Shown piece after piece: positions 33,628 through 42,937 of a stretch of 64,000 nucleotides of DNA. The translations under genes were made by a program, and so were the position numbers. The stretch is taken from assembly GCF_001936625.1 (NCBI RefSeq), contig NZ_MSDU01000014.1, positions 113,241-177,240 on the forward strand, in the 5' to 3' direction. The DNA is from Domibacillus antri (GTDB taxonomy: Bacteria > Bacillota > Bacilli > Bacillales > Domibacillaceae). The notes below the pieces were generated by a model. That model had not been told where the DNA came from and did no database searches. It saw nothing but the letters and a program-made list of their open reading frames with translations. The first letter of the stretch is position 1. Each line of letters begins with the position of its first letter.

Positions 33628-34137
33628 TTACTTATCATCTTCACTCAATTGCTCGAGTTCATTCGTATCGACTTCAAAATCCATTAACGTATCCCAATCA
33701 TCGTTATTCAGCAAATCGAGCTGTGCTTCCATTAACATTTTAAAGCGCGTCCGGAATACTTTCGACTGCTTTTTTAGTTCTTCAATTTCAACAGCAATCC
33801 GGCGTGCTTTAGAAAGTGATTCTTCAACGATTCGATCCGCATTTTTTTCCGCTTCCCGGATCAGCAGTTTTGATTCTTTCAGTGCATTTCGTTTTACATC
33901 TTCCGCTGTTTCCTGTGCAATAACAATAGATTTGTTTAATGTTTCTTCAATATTCGAAAAATAATTGAGCCGCTCCGTTTGCGCTGCAAGCTGTGTTTCC
34001 AGTTCTTTTTTTTCACGAATGATGAGTTCGTAATCTTTAATAATCTGATTTAAATAATCGTTTACTTCATCTTCATCATATCCGCGAAACGAACGGCCGA
34101 ATTCTTTTTTATGTATGTCCAACGGCGTTAAGGGCAT
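33628..34137 (-). CDS. divIVA: Cell division initiation and pole-organising protein DivIVA
   Basis: Coiled-coil scaffold that binds negatively curved membrane at septa and poles and recruits the Min system, and chromosome-anchoring proteins during sporulation. The membrane-binding N-terminus TPLDIHKKEFGRSFRGYDEDEV keeps F17 and R18. The rest is coiled coil. The ATG at 34137 with GGAGGTGG upstream is chosen over a longer frame start at 34224. It has 169 residues. A TATAAT (34182-34177) in the gap to ylmH suggests its own promoter, but no clear -35 is seen. Confidence 0.95.
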   Translation of the reverse strand: MPLTPLDIHKKEFGRSFRGYDEDEVNDYLNQIIKDYELIIREKKELETQLAAQTERLNYFSNIEETLNKSIVIAQETAEDVKRNALKESKLLIREAEKNADRIVEESLSKARRIAVEIEELKKQSKVFRTRFKMLMEAQLDLLNNDDWDTLMDFEVDTNELEQLSEDDK

Positions 34138-34228
34138 ACAGCCACCTCCAAAGCGTAACGTTAATAACTGACTTCCATTATAAAGGTTTTTCGCTCTTTT
34201 GTGGGGAAATCCCTGCATTTTCACAAAT

Positions 34229-35005
34229 TTATTTCAAAATACCCAGTGTCATTCGCCATTTTTCTTTTTTCGTCTGCCCGTCAATCGATAAAATTTTCAT
34301 CCGGCCGCTGCCGCGGATAGATAAAACATCCTGTTCTTCACATTCGAATGACGGGTTTTCGACAGATTTCCAATTCACTTTGACAGCGCCGCCTTTTATG
34401 AGCTGCTGCGCTTTTTGGCGGGACATGGACGGCAGTGAACCGATGACAGCATCCAGGCGCATGGAAGACACTGTCACAGACTGTTCACGCCATTCTTCAT
34501 GCTGCTGAATGGCTTCTTGAAATGGCTTTTCCATAAGTTTCACCGGCACTTTTCCAACATGACCCAAGTGCATGTACATGTAATCTGCTGTTTCTTTTAC
34601 AACAAATAGTTGATAGCGGCTCCCATCGGTGATGATATCACCAAATTTCTCCCGTTTTAAACCAAGCCCCATTAAACTGCCAAGAATTTGCGGATGACTG
34701 ATGGATGCAAATTTTTCCGGATAGTCGATTTCATGCAGAACCACATCAAAATCAGTGTCAGCCGGTTCAAAATAGTCCGGGTGAATAAGTGCCCGCTGCC
34801 GTTCAGCTTCCGCTGTCCCGCCGAAAAAAGAGACGCGGACATCTTCATCTGATCCGACGGCCGAACGGATTATCTGCCGTTCGCGCGGATCGAGGAATCC
34901 GGTCAGCTTCGGTGCATAAATTTCCATTACCTGCCGCTTCCATTCCACCACTTTATCGATAAATTCTTTTTCTTCCGGACGGAAATGCTGATATATTTCA
35001 CTCAC
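34229..35005 (-). CDS. ylmH: S4-domain RNA-binding protein YlmH
   Basis: A 258-residue protein with an N-terminal YlmH-specific region and a C-terminal S4 domain (RLDAVIGSLPSMSRQKAQQLIKGGAVKVNW). B. subtilis YlmH has been linked to ribosome quality control alongside RqcH. That link is family knowledge. The start is GTG at 35005 with GAGGATGAA upstream. Confidence 0.92.
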   Translation of the reverse strand: MSEIYQHFRPEEKEFIDKVVEWKRQVMEIYAPKLTGFLDPRERQIIRSAVGSDEDVRVSFFGGTAEAERQRALIHPDYFEPADTDFDVVLHEIDYPEKFASISHPQILGSLMGLGLKREKFGDIITDGSRYQLFVVKETADYMYMHLGHVGKVPVKLMEKPFQEAIQQHEEWREQSVTVSSMRLDAVIGSLPSMSRQKAQQLIKGGAVKVNWKSVENPSFECEEQDVLSIRGSGRMKILSIDGQTKKEKWRMTLGILK

Positions 35006-35017
35006 TTCTTCATCCTC

Positions 35018-35278
35018 TTACAGCCAGATTTTCAATTGATACAAACCGCTTTCAGCTAAGCGGAGAACGATCAGCGCTACGATCGGTGAAATATCGAACA
35101 TGCCGATCGGCGGCACAAAGCGGCGAAATGGCTCAAGATAAGGCTCGCTTATTTTTGTTAAAAACCGGCCGACCGTTGTTTCACGCGCGTCCGGAAACCA
35201 GGACATCAAAATGTAAATAATGAGTGCCCAGGAATAAAGATTCATTGCACTCGCTAATATGTTAATAATTGTATCCAT
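35018..35278 (-). CDS. ylmG: YggT-family membrane protein YlmG
   Basis: A short protein with two predicted membrane segments (around [14 protein letters not shown] and [15 protein letters not shown]) separated by a loop with [15 protein letters not shown], the family hallmark. Its role is poorly defined. It is linked by neighbourhood to division. Start uncertain: ATG at 35278 is shown, and a GTG at 35293 that overlaps the sepF end is possible. Confidence 0.88.
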   Translation of the reverse strand: MDTIINILASAMNLYSWALIIYILMSWFPDARETTVGRFLTKISEPYLEPFRRFVPPIGMFDISPIVALIVLRLAESGLYQLKIWL

Positions 35279-35283
35279 TCTAT

Positions 35284-35709
35284 TTACTGCCACCCCGTTT
35301 TTTCATGATCATTATTGTTAAACTGCGTCATACTGCCGGCGATTTCTACATTTTCCGGTGCGCAAAAGAAAATTTTTTCACCGATTTGCTGTATTTCCCC
35401 GCCAATCGCATAGACTGTACCGCCGAGAAAATCGACAATCCGGCGGGCCTGGTCTGTTTGAATACGCTGCAAATTAACGACAACCGCTTTTTTTGCTTTT
35501 AAGTGATCAGCAATTTCCTGCGCTTCAGCAAACATACGCGGCTCAGCCATAATCACTTTTGCCGGCTTTTGAGCGCTTTTTAAGCTGACGACATTTCTTT
35601 TTCGCGCAGCAGGAGACTGCCGTTCTTCTTCATACGTCTCTTCTTCAGCCATGTCATAGTCTTCTTCGTCTAAAAGAAAAAAGGATTTAAATTTTGACTT
35701 TACTCCCAT
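35284..35709 (-). CDS. sepF: Cell division protein SepF
   Basis: Membrane-binding FtsZ partner that forms rings and organises Z-filaments. The N-terminal amphipathic helix ([17 protein letters not shown]) is followed by an acidic linker and the SepF core ([42 protein letters not shown]). The start at 35709 is set by GGAGGTGG. A longer frame runs into ylmE. It has 141 residues. Confidence 0.95.
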   Translation of the reverse strand: MGVKSKFKSFFLLDEEDYDMAEEETYEEERQSPAARKRNVVSLKSAQKPAKVIMAEPRMFAEAQEIADHLKAKKAVVVNLQRIQTDQARRIVDFLGGTVYAIGGEIQQIGEKIFFCAPENVEIAGSMTQFNNNDHEKTGWQ

Positions 35710-35725
35710 GGTTCCACCTCCGCTT

Positions 35726-36400
35726 TCATTCTTCACCAACAAGCGCTGTACCAATCCGGACCATTGTTGCCCCTTCTTCAATGGCAATCTCAAAATCGTT
35801 GCTCATCCCCATTGAAAGTTCTGTACACGGTGCGTACGCAAGATGTAAAGCCTGTACACTTTTTTTGCACTCCGCCAGCCGGCGAAAGCAGGAGCGGAGT
35901 ATTTCTTTATCCTCTGTGAAAGGTGCCATCGTCATCAGCCCGCATATATGAATATTTTCATATGAAGCGAGTGATTTAATAAAAGGGACCACTTCTTCCG
36001 GCGTTATGCCGTGTTTCGACTCTTCACCGGATGCATTTACTTGAATGAAACAATTCACCTTACGATTGGCGCGGCGGTCTATTTCTTTTGCGAGTGATTC
36101 ACGATCCAGTGAATGAATGTAATCTACTTTATCAATAACCGATTTCACTTTTCTCGTCTGCATCGTCCCGATAAAATGCCATACAGCACGACTGCCGATT
36201 ATTTCATATTTCGCGTTCATTCCTTCATCGCGGTTTTCACCTAGATCGGTAATACCCGCTTCCACAGCTTCCACCGCACGCGCTGTTGACACATACTTTG
36301 TGACGGCAATAATTTTGATCTCATCCGCCTGTCTGCCAGCCCTTTCAGCCGCTGCGTTTATTCGCTCTTGAATAATTGCTAACTTTTCAATGACTTTCAT
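35726..36400 (-). CDS. ylmE: PLP-binding protein, YggS/PLPBP family (YlmE)
   Basis: A fold-type III PLP protein involved in vitamin B6 homeostasis. The PLP lysine lies in IIAVTKYVS near residue 35, and the C-terminal [27 protein letters not shown] is the family signature. It has 224 residues. It overlaps ylmD by 14 bases. Confidence 0.94.
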   Translation of the reverse strand: MKVIEKLAIIQERINAAAERAGRQADEIKIIAVTKYVSTARAVEAVEAGITDLGENRDEGMNAKYEIIGSRAVWHFIGTMQTRKVKSVIDKVDYIHSLDRESLAKEIDRRANRKVNCFIQVNASGEESKHGITPEEVVPFIKSLASYENIHICGLMTMAPFTEDKEILRSCFRRLAECKKSVQALHLAYAPCTELSMGMSNDFEIAIEEGATMVRIGTALVGEE

Positions 36401-37220
36401 GATCCCATTCCTTCCAGCCGATATAACTCATCATTCTTCCTGTATGCCCTTCATCGCGACGGTGTGAAAAAAAGTCGGATGAGCAGCTGGTGCAAAGACG
36501 CGTCATCTGAATATTTTCTTCCGGAATACCCGCTTTTATGAAAAGATCCCGATTGAACGTCTGCAGTGAGAAGTAAAACGTATCCGGTTCATTTGAAACC
36601 GGAAAAAAAGGTTTCATTTCATTTTTTTCGAACCATTCAGCCGCTTTATCAACGACCATTTTGCCGACTTTATAGCAGTCTCCGCAAATTGAAGGACCGA
36701 TCACGATTTGAATATCTTCAAGCTGACTGCCGGCTTCTTTCCATTTTTTAATCATTGCCGGGCCGATTCCTTCAACAGACCCTTTCCAGCCTGCGTGTGC
36801 TGCCCCGACCCGTTTCACTTCGGAGTCGTAAAAATAAAGCGGAACACAATCTGCATAGCAAAGCGTCAACAAAACACCTGTATCGTCAGTGAAAAGACCA
36901 TCTGTCGACGATAAGGCACTGTCATAATCAAGCGCGCCGCGTCCTCTGTCTTTTTTTGAAACATGTTCAATGTGTATGCCATGCGTCTGTTCACAGCCAA
37001 TCCATTGATCAGCCGGAATACCGGCTTGTTCCCCGATTATCCGCCTGTTTTTCTGCACGGCATCCGGATCATCATTTACATGAAACGCCATATTCAGCCC
37101 ATTAAAAAGACCGGTTCCGCCTTCTTTTGACGTAAATCCTGCTGTTAAACCAGGGGCTTCCTTTTGCCAACGGTCAATGATATACAGGCTGTCAGTTGAT
37201 TTTTTGAAAGGTTCTGTCAT
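36387..37220 (-). CDS. ylmD: Laccase-domain purine nucleoside phosphorylase-like protein YlmD (YfiH family)
   Basis: A 277-residue YfiH/DUF152 protein. Zinc-site residues are recognisable in [20 protein letters not shown] and [13 protein letters not shown]. Family members have been described as polyphenol oxidases and more recently as purine nucleoside-processing enzymes. The physiological role is not settled. GGGAGATTAAT precedes the ATG. Confidence 0.92.
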   Translation of the reverse strand: MTEPFKKSTDSLYIIDRWQKEAPGLTAGFTSKEGGTGLFNGLNMAFHVNDDPDAVQKNRRIIGEQAGIPADQWIGCEQTHGIHIEHVSKKDRGRGALDYDSALSSTDGLFTDDTGVLLTLCYADCVPLYFYDSEVKRVGAAHAGWKGSVEGIGPAMIKKWKEAGSQLEDIQIVIGPSICGDCYKVGKMVVDKAAEWFEKNEMKPFFPVSNEPDTFYFSLQTFNRDLFIKAGIPEENIQMTRLCTSCSSDFFSHRRDEGHTGRMMSYIGWKEWDHESH

Positions 37221-37271
37221 ATTAATCTCCCGTGCCTTTTCTTCTAGTGTACCACACCCGACTATTTTTCG

Positions 37272-37529
37272 TCACCGTTCTTCCTCTTCGGATGACTTTT
37301 CCCCATATCGGACTAAAATAACATCGCCGCCGATTTTGACAATATTCATCCATAGAATGATGATTTCTTCCTCTTTCCCGAATAGTCCGAATTTTTTGCC
37401 GCTCTGTTCAATAATTAAAGAGGAAATGGCCCCGGTTGCACTGTTTATTTCAATATCTGTAAGACGTCCAAGTTTTTTTCCGTTCGTCACATTGACAATA
37501 TCTTTCAGCTGAAAATCAGAAATGCGCAT
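37272..37529 (-). CDS. ylmC: PRC-barrel sporulation-associated protein YlmC/YmxH family
   Basis: An 85-residue single PRC-barrel protein (MRISDFQLKDIVNVTNGKKLG, LTDIEI, GDVILVR). Members are conserved in endospore formers, and the B. subtilis gene lies next to sigG. The molecular function is unknown. Confidence 0.88.
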   Translation of the reverse strand: MRISDFQLKDIVNVTNGKKLGRLTDIEINSATGAISSLIIEQSGKKFGLFGKEEEIIILWMNIVKIGGDVILVRYGEKSSEEEER

Positions 37530-37570
37530 GATAATGCCTCCTTTTTACATGTGTATGTATAAGCTCAACA

Positions 37571-37601
37571 AAAAAAAACAGGAAGGTAACTCTCCTGTTT
37601 T
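37571..37601 (-). terminator. Terminator after sigG
   Basis: Minus-strand AAAACAGGA-GAGTTACCT-TCCTGTTTT followed by a long T run, a few bases after the sigG stop. It separates sigG from ylmC. Confidence 0.85.
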
Positions 37602-37604
37602 AAA

Positions 37605-38384
37605 TCAGCCATTTATTTTCTTTTTCATTTGTTTTATCGCCCCTTTTTCAAGGCGGGATACCTGCGCCTGGGAAATACCGATTTCATCTGCGACTTCCAT
37701 TTGCGTTCTGCCGCTGAAAAACCGCTTTTCGATAATCATCCGCTCCCGGTCAGACAGCCGGTTCAGCTCGTCAGTTACAGTAATGGAATCCACCCATTCG
37801 ACTTCGCGGTCTTTTCCGTCACTGATTTGATCCATCATATAAATCGGATCACCGCCGTCTTGAAAAACCGGTTCGAATAATGAAACAGGATCTTGGATGG
37901 CATCAAGCGCAAAAACGATATCTTCTTTCGGGACATCAATCGCGCGGGCAATGTCCTCTGCAGCCGGCTCAACAGAACGTTCTGCCGTCAGCCTTTCTCT
38001 TGCCTGTAATGCCTTATACGCAATGTCTCTCAGCGAGCGCGAAACACGAATCGGATTATTGTCACGTAAATAACGGCGTATTTCCCCGATAATCATCGGT
38101 ACGGCATACGTCGAAAAGCGGACATTATGGCTTAAATCAAAGTTATCCACGGACTTCATCAGCCCAATGCAGCCAACTTGAAATAAATCATCTGCCTGTT
38201 CATTTCGGTGATTAAAGCGTTGAATTACACTTAAAACAAGCCGCAAATTTCCCGTGACGATTTCTTCACGGGCACTTTTATCACCGTTTTGATATTTAAT
38301 AAACAGCACTTTCATTTCGGGATTTGTCAAAACAGGAAGCGTCGACGTATCGACACCGCATAATACCACTTTATTCCGGGCCAT
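37605..38384 (-). CDS. sigG: RNA polymerase sigma factor SigG (late forespore)
   Basis: Directs late forespore genes. It is very close to B. subtilis SigG: NKVVLCGVDTSTLPVL at the N-terminus, region 2 with DDLFQVGCIGLMKSVDNFDLS and FSTYAVPMIIGEIRRYLRDN, and a C-terminal HTH (GISQAQVSRLEKGAIKQMKK). The ATG at 38384 is preferred to the GTG just before it because AGGAGG is seven bases upstream. It has 259 residues. Confidence 0.97.
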   Translation of the reverse strand: MARNKVVLCGVDTSTLPVLTNPEMKVLFIKYQNGDKSAREEIVTGNLRLVLSVIQRFNHRNEQADDLFQVGCIGLMKSVDNFDLSHNVRFSTYAVPMIIGEIRRYLRDNNPIRVSRSLRDIAYKALQARERLTAERSVEPAAEDIARAIDVPKEDIVFALDAIQDPVSLFEPVFQDGGDPIYMMDQISDGKDREVEWVDSITVTDELNRLSDRERMIIEKRFFSGRTQMEVADEIGISQAQVSRLEKGAIKQMKKKING

Positions 38385-38440
38385 CACTGTTCCTCCTCAT
38401 GCTGCTCTGTTTCTCGAACAGTATCTCCGGCCCGGAAAAA

Positions 38441-38471
38441 TTTATGCGCTTAAGGAAAGAGTATTTATTCA
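38441..38471 (-). promoter_or_regulatory. Possible forespore (sigma-F/G type) promoter of sigG
   Basis: TGAATA (38471-38466), 19-base spacer, CATAAA (38446-38441), resembling sigma-G elements GNATR / CATNNTA. The -35 overlaps the sigE stop codon. The spacer is one base longer than ideal and the -10 is partial, so this is tentative. Confidence 0.3.
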
Positions 38472-39188
38472 GCGCAATTTATTCAATTCTTTTTTCAAAC
38501 GTCCAATGATTTTTTTCTCCAAACGTGAAATGTATGACTGTGAAATACCAAGCAGATCGGCCACTTCTTTTTGCGTTTTTTCTTCCTGCCCGTTTAATCC
38601 GAACCGCATTTCGATTATCTGCTTCTCACGTCCTTCAAGATCAGCAAGTGCTTCAATGACTAAATGTTTATCAACAGCTTCTTCAATTCCTTTTGTAATA
38701 ATATCGTTCTCCGTGCCCAGCACATCGGATAAGAGCAGTTCATTGCCATCCCAGTCAACATTCAGCGGTTCGTCAAATGAAATTTCCGAACGTGTTTTAT
38801 TATTTCGGCGCAAATACATTAATATCTCATTTTCAATACAGCGGGATGCATACGTCGCCAGTTTAATTTTCTTCTCCGGATTAAATGTATTCACGGCTTT
38901 AATTAATCCGATAGCTCCGATGCTGATTAAATCTTCAATATGAATTCCGGTATTTTCAAATTTACGGGCAATATATACGACTAGACGTAAATTTCGCTCT
39001 ATCAGCATCGCGCGGACCGCTTTATCGCCCGATGGCAGCTGCATCAGCAAATGCGCTTCTTCATCCCGCGAAAGCGGGGGTGGAAGCGCTTCACTGCCCC
39101 CGATATAATAAATCGTTTTGGATTTCATTCCCGCTTTTTGAAGCATATTATACATCACATACATCCACTTTGTTTTAACCGGCCTCAT
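38469..39188 (-). CDS. sigE: RNA polymerase sigma factor SigE precursor (early mother cell)
   Basis: Made as inactive pro-sigma-E and cleaved by SpoIIGA. The pro-sequence of about 26 residues precedes [14 protein letters not shown], where processing occurs in B. subtilis. Region 2 ([37 protein letters not shown]) and the C-terminal HTH ([20 protein letters not shown]) are intact. The longer open frame to 39359 runs into spoIIGA. ATG at 39188 gives 239 residues, the B. subtilis length. Confidence 0.97.
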   Translation of the reverse strand: MRPVKTKWMYVMYNMLQKAGMKSKTIYYIGGSEALPPPLSRDEEAHLLMQLPSGDKAVRAMLIERNLRLVVYIARKFENTGIHIEDLISIGAIGLIKAVNTFNPEKKIKLATYASRCIENEILMYLRRNNKTRSEISFDEPLNVDWDGNELLLSDVLGTENDIITKGIEEAVDKHLVIEALADLEGREKQIIEMRFGLNGQEEKTQKEVADLLGISQSYISRLEKKIIGRLKKELNKLR

Positions 39189-39210
39189 ATAAAACCACTC
39201 ACCTCTCCAT

Positions 39211-40059
39211 TCATTGTCGAACCATATTCGGATGTAAAATACAAAAAAAAGACTGATCATCGGAAAGCGCAACTGTTGTGAAGGTAACAAGCGCTCTATC
39301 TGTCCGAATGGATTTTCCATCCAGAAAAACGGTGAATTCATCCGTTCGAAAAGCAGCAAGCAGCTGTTTTTCGGCCCCTATTGACCGGGCAGGAATCCAG
39401 GTCATTTTTTCCGCCCATTGATCAGGGAGCTGTGTCAAAATTGCCTGTTCTCCTGAGCTGATCGCTGCCGGCCAGCCATCCTCATGTCTAATTTGGCAGA
39501 CAGCCACTTCTTTTTTCGTGATCGGATCGCACAGAGAGTTTCCGGTATCGATAAGTGCTGTACCCGACCATTCCTTCCGGCAAATTGAAAAGGTAACCGG
39601 AACTGTCTGCTTTTTAAAATTTCGTTTCGTGCTCATACTGAACAGACGTCTTTGAATAAAGTAAAAAGCAACCGAAATAGATAAAATGAATAACAGTACC
39701 GTAGAAAACTGACCGGAAGCAGCGCCATTCAAAAAAACAGACTGAAATCCGAACAGTACACCGCCTGTTAAAAAGGTAACAAAATAAAAGGTCAAGGAAG
39801 CGGACAGCAGGATGGCAATTCTGGTTATTTTATAGGCTATGACAAGCATCAAAACCGGTGTCATCAATTTAACTGCAAAATGGATGAGCCAGTCCCATCC
39901 TGTTATCATGTGTAACAAAAGCGGGATTGTCCCGATCATGGAGGCTATCACAATCCGGGTTTTTTTTATTGGCTGCCCCAGTAAAATACCTGCTGCCGTC
40001 AAAAGCAATCCATCCGCTGCCAAATTAAAAATTAAAATTACTTCTGCATAACCGGTCAA
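39211..40059 (-). CDS. spoIIGA: Pro-sigma-E processing aspartic protease SpoIIGA
   Basis: Five or so N-terminal membrane segments anchor it in the sporulation septum, and a C-terminal aspartic-protease-like domain carries the catalytic Asp at 171 in ALIDTGNSL. It activates the product of the adjacent sigE. The start is TTG at 40059 with GGAGGGG upstream. At 282 residues it is shorter than B. subtilis (309). A TGTCGCA upstream (40128-40134) is one mismatch from a Spo0A box. In B. subtilis this operon is Spo0A-activated. Confidence 0.94.
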   Translation of the reverse strand: MTGYAEVILIFNLAADGLLLTAAGILLGQPIKKTRIVIASMIGTIPLLLHMITGWDWLIHFAVKLMTPVLMLVIAYKITRIAILLSASLTFYFVTFLTGGVLFGFQSVFLNGAASGQFSTVLLFILSISVAFYFIQRRLFSMSTKRNFKKQTVPVTFSICRKEWSGTALIDTGNSLCDPITKKEVAVCQIRHEDGWPAAISSGEQAILTQLPDQWAEKMTWIPARSIGAEKQLLAAFRTDEFTVFLDGKSIRTDRALVTFTTVALSDDQSFFCILHPNMVRQ

Positions 40060-40177
40060 TTCACCCCTCCCCCTTGCCGGCTGCCTGTCCTATGACCAAT
40101 AGTGTATCGGAATATGCTTTCAATGTATGTCGCAATGTGAGTGAATTTTTACAGCAATTTTTCCGATTTATGTCACA

Positions 40178-40209
40178 CAAAAAATCCCGCCACATAAGTG
40201 ACGGGATTT
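40178..40209 (-). terminator. Terminator after ftsZ
   Basis: Minus-strand AAATCCCG-CAC...GTG-CGGGATTT (one mismatch) followed by TTTTG, just after the ftsZ stop. It separates ftsZ from spoIIGA. Confidence 0.87.
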
Positions 40210-40216
40210 ACTGCAT

Positions 40217-41374
40217 TTATCTTCTTCTATTACGGTTGCGTAAAAATGTCGGAATATCCAGCGTATCGTCGACAGGCGTCTGCTGCGGCTGACGAATAGG
40301 CTGCTCTTGAACCGGGATATCTTCACGCTTTGTTTCACGCGGCTTTGCGGATTGAGGTGCTGCCTGCTGCTGAGGCTTCACCTGTCCAAGACCAGGACGA
40401 GTCTGTCCGGTTTGAGCGGGCAGTTCTTTAAAACCGGTCGCAATCACCGTAACAATAATTTCATCTTTTAGGTTTTCGTTAATAACGGAACCGAAAATCA
40501 TGTTTACTTCCTGATCAGAAGCAGAGGACACGATATCTGCTGCTTCCTGTACTTCATAAAGGCTCAAATTGGTGCCGCCGGTAATATTCATTAAAACACC
40601 TTGCGCTCCATCGATCGCCGTTTCTAAAAGCGGGCTGGAAATGGCTTTTTTCGCCGCTTCAACAGCACGATTTTCACCTGAAGCCACTCCGATTCCCATT
40701 AAAGCAGAACCTTTATTGGACATAATGGTTTTCACATCGGCAAAGTCAAGGTTAATAAGACCAGGGACCGCAATTAAATCGGAAATCCCTTGCACTCCCT
40801 GGCGAAGAACGTTATCCGCCTCACGGAACGCTTCCAGCATAGGCGTGCTTTTATCCACAATTTCAAGAAGACGGTCATTCGGGATAACAATTAATGTATC
40901 AACCGATGCTTTCATCGCCTCAATACCGCCTGCTGCCTGCGTTGCACGTTTTCGGCCTTCAAAAGTAAATGGACGGGTCACAACCCCAACCGTCAAGGCG
41001 CCAAGATCTTTTGCAATTTGCGCAATGACCGGCGCGGCGCCTGTGCCTGTGCCGCCGCCCATACCGGCTGTAACGAATACCATATCCGCGCCTTTAAGCA
41101 CTTCTTCAATCTGCTCTTTGCTCTCCTCTGCCGCTTTCTTGCCGACTTCCGGGTTAGCCCCTGCCCCTAAACCGCGTGTCAATTTTGAGCCGATTTGCAT
41201 TTTCACTTCCGCTTTTGATAAATTCAGCGCCTGCGCATCTGTATTGACCGCAATGAAGTCAACGCCCTGCACACCATGCTCAATCATCCGGTTAACAGCA
41301 TTATTTCCGCCGCCGCCTACGCCGATCACTTTAATCGTTGCCAACGAATCCAAACTTGTATCAAAATCCAACAT
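40217..41374 (-). CDS. ftsZ: Cell division GTPase FtsZ
   Basis: Bacterial tubulin that forms the Z-ring. The GTP signature GGGTGTG lies at 106-112, with the T7 synergy loop [10 protein letters not shown] flexible Gln/Pro-rich linker leads to the conserved C-terminal peptide [17 protein letters not shown], which binds FtsA, SepF and EzrA. It has 385 residues, 39 bases downstream of ftsA. The bpr protease gene that follows ftsZ in B. subtilis is absent. Confidence 0.98.
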   Translation of the reverse strand: MLDFDTSLDSLATIKVIGVGGGGNNAVNRMIEHGVQGVDFIAVNTDAQALNLSKAEVKMQIGSKLTRGLGAGANPEVGKKAAEESKEQIEEVLKGADMVFVTAGMGGGTGTGAAPVIAQIAKDLGALTVGVVTRPFTFEGRKRATQAAGGIEAMKASVDTLIVIPNDRLLEIVDKSTPMLEAFREADNVLRQGVQGISDLIAVPGLINLDFADVKTIMSNKGSALMGIGVASGENRAVEAAKKAISSPLLETAIDGAQGVLMNITGGTNLSLYEVQEAADIVSSASDQEVNMIFGSVINENLKDEIIVTVIATGFKELPAQTGQTRPGLGQVKPQQQAAPQSAKPRETKREDIPVQEQPIRQPQQTPVDDTLDIPTFLRNRNRRR

Positions 41375-41413
41375 GGCAAATCCTCCTAATTCGTCATAAT
41401 CTGTTCGTCTGTT

Positions 41414-42718
41414 TTATTCCTCAAAAAAGTACCCGAAAAGGCGTTTCATCTTTGATTTAGGGCTTTCTTTTGGCTTCTCATTTTCTTTATTCGACATTTT
41501 TGATTCCTGTTTCAGTTCCTGACGTTCTCTTCTAACCTCTTTTTCTTTCGGCTTTAGATTCTGAGGCTCACTTACTTTCCGGCCGGTCAAACGAGCATGT
41601 TTATATGCATATTTTATCAAGCCGACCACTGTCGTATATTGCGGTTCACGCACGCCGATATAATCCGGAATGGCTACACGCACACGGTTTTGAAAAACGT
41701 CCTGCGCCAGGTCAAGAATGCCGTTCATGGCGGATGTGCCACCTGTTAAAACGAAACCGCCTGGCACGTCATGAATACCAGTTTGGCGAAGTTCTTCAAC
41801 AATCATCATAAATAATTCTTCAAGACGCGCTTCAATAATTTCTGAAATTTCCAGCTGGTTGAACTGATCATGCTGATCGCTGCCAATCACCTGTACACTG
41901 AAAACTTCCTCTTCTGATGCGTGGTCATAAAAGGCGTGACCGTGCTTGATTTTGATTTGTTCCGCATCTTCAGTCGATGTACGGAGGCCGATCGACAAAT
42001 CTTTCGTAATATGATCGCCGCCTACAGGCATTACCGTTGTCTGCTGAATATGACCATCTCTATAGAAAGATATGGTTGTCGAACCGCCGCCGATATCCAC
42101 CAGAACCGTGCCAAGGTTTTTTTCATCGTCTGACAAAGCAATTTCTCCGCTTGCAAGCGGCTGAAGGACAATCTCACTGATGTCCAGACCGGCACGTTCA
42201 ACACAGCGCAATGTGTTATGTAAAAAAGTTCTTGAACCGGTAACGATGGTTCCTTCCATCTCTAGACGGACACCGAGCATTCCGCGCGGATCATTTATTT
42301 CGTCAAATCCGTCCACGATAAATTGTTTAGCAATAACGTTTACAATTTCCCGATCCGGTGGAATGGACATAACTTGTGCCGCATCAGTTACGCGAATGAC
42401 ATCTTCACTCGTAATTTCGCGATTTTCACTTGAAACGGCTACAACACCGTTGCATGGATGGAGAATCGCATGGTTAGCGGCAATGCCGACGATGACGGAG
42501 CTGATATCAATGCCCACCATACGCTCTGCCTGCTCTATTGCTTTTTTAATCGAGTGGACCGTATCGTCAATATCAACAACAGCCCCTTTACGGATCCCTT
42601 TTGATTTCACACTTCCGACACCAATAATATTTAAAGAATCATTGACCATTTCGCCAATGATCACTTTAATTGCGGATGTACCGATGTCGAGACTGACAAG
42701 TATTTCATTATTGTTCAT
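41414..42718 (-). CDS. ftsA: Cell division protein FtsA
   Basis: Actin-family ATPase tethering FtsZ to the membrane. Phosphate 1 motif SLDIGTSAIKVIIGE at the N-terminus, phosphate 2 in LVDIGGGSTTIS, adenosine motif FVLTGGTSAMNG. A long charged linker ends in the amphipathic membrane-targeting helix KSKMKRLFGYFFEE. It has 434 residues. AAAGGAGG is a strong ribosome-binding site. Confidence 0.97.
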   Translation of the reverse strand: MNNNEILVSLDIGTSAIKVIIGEMVNDSLNIIGVGSVKSKGIRKGAVVDIDDTVHSIKKAIEQAERMVGIDISSVIVGIAANHAILHPCNGVVAVSSENREITSEDVIRVTDAAQVMSIPPDREIVNVIAKQFIVDGFDEINDPRGMLGVRLEMEGTIVTGSRTFLHNTLRCVERAGLDISEIVLQPLASGEIALSDDEKNLGTVLVDIGGGSTTISFYRDGHIQQTTVMPVGGDHITKDLSIGLRTSTEDAEQIKIKHGHAFYDHASEEEVFSVQVIGSDQHDQFNQLEISEIIEARLEELFMMIVEELRQTGIHDVPGGFVLTGGTSAMNGILDLAQDVFQNRVRVAIPDYIGVREPQYTTVVGLIKYAYKHARLTGRKVSEPQNLKPKEKEVRRERQELKQESKMSNKENEKPKESPKSKMKRLFGYFFEE

Positions 42719-42789
42719 ACTGCGGCACCTCCTTTACCATAAAAACCTGAATAATCGAACAACAATTCGCGCTCATCTGCGCAAAATAA

Positions 42790-42833
42790 TGTATAAAGTA
42801 CGTTATTCGTCATATTCAACATATTTTCCTTTT
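42790..42833 (-). promoter_or_regulatory. Overlapping sigma-H and sigma-A promoters of ftsA-ftsZ
   Basis: Sigma-H-like: AAAAGGAAAAT (42833-42823) and, 13-14 bases on, CGAAT (42809-42805), fitting RNAGGAWWW / RNNGAAT. Sigma-A-like: TTGAAT (42819-42814), 18-base spacer, TATACA (42795-42790). B. subtilis ftsAZ is known to have a sigma-H promoter used at sporulation onset. The match here is by eye. The rest of the 219-base gap up to divIB shows nothing else. sbp, ylxX and ylxW, found here in B. subtilis, are absent. Confidence 0.6.
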
Positions 42834-42937
42834 AAAGTTTTATATTTTCAGCTGAAATAGCACCCAAAGCTTCCTCATTCAAGTCTACACTAAGACAAGA
42901 GGCCGGAAAAGGTTAAGTTGTCCCGTTTTTGAAATCG

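Noticed and set aside
40128..40135. Spo0A box (TGTCGCAA) upstream of spoIIGA
   Set aside because: One mismatch to the core and only one copy found, and no clear long-spacer promoter beside it. Mentioned under spoIIGA but not listed as a site.
40569..41399. Long open frame (276 codons) antisense to ftsZ
   Set aside because: It is a shadow of the codon pattern of ftsZ. It has no ribosome-binding site, no recognisable domain, and lies wholly within a highly conserved gene.
42180..42860. 226-codon plus-strand frame antisense to ftsA and its promoter region
   Set aside because: Fully overlaps conserved ftsA and the promoter cluster. Composition and lack of a start signal argue against a gene.
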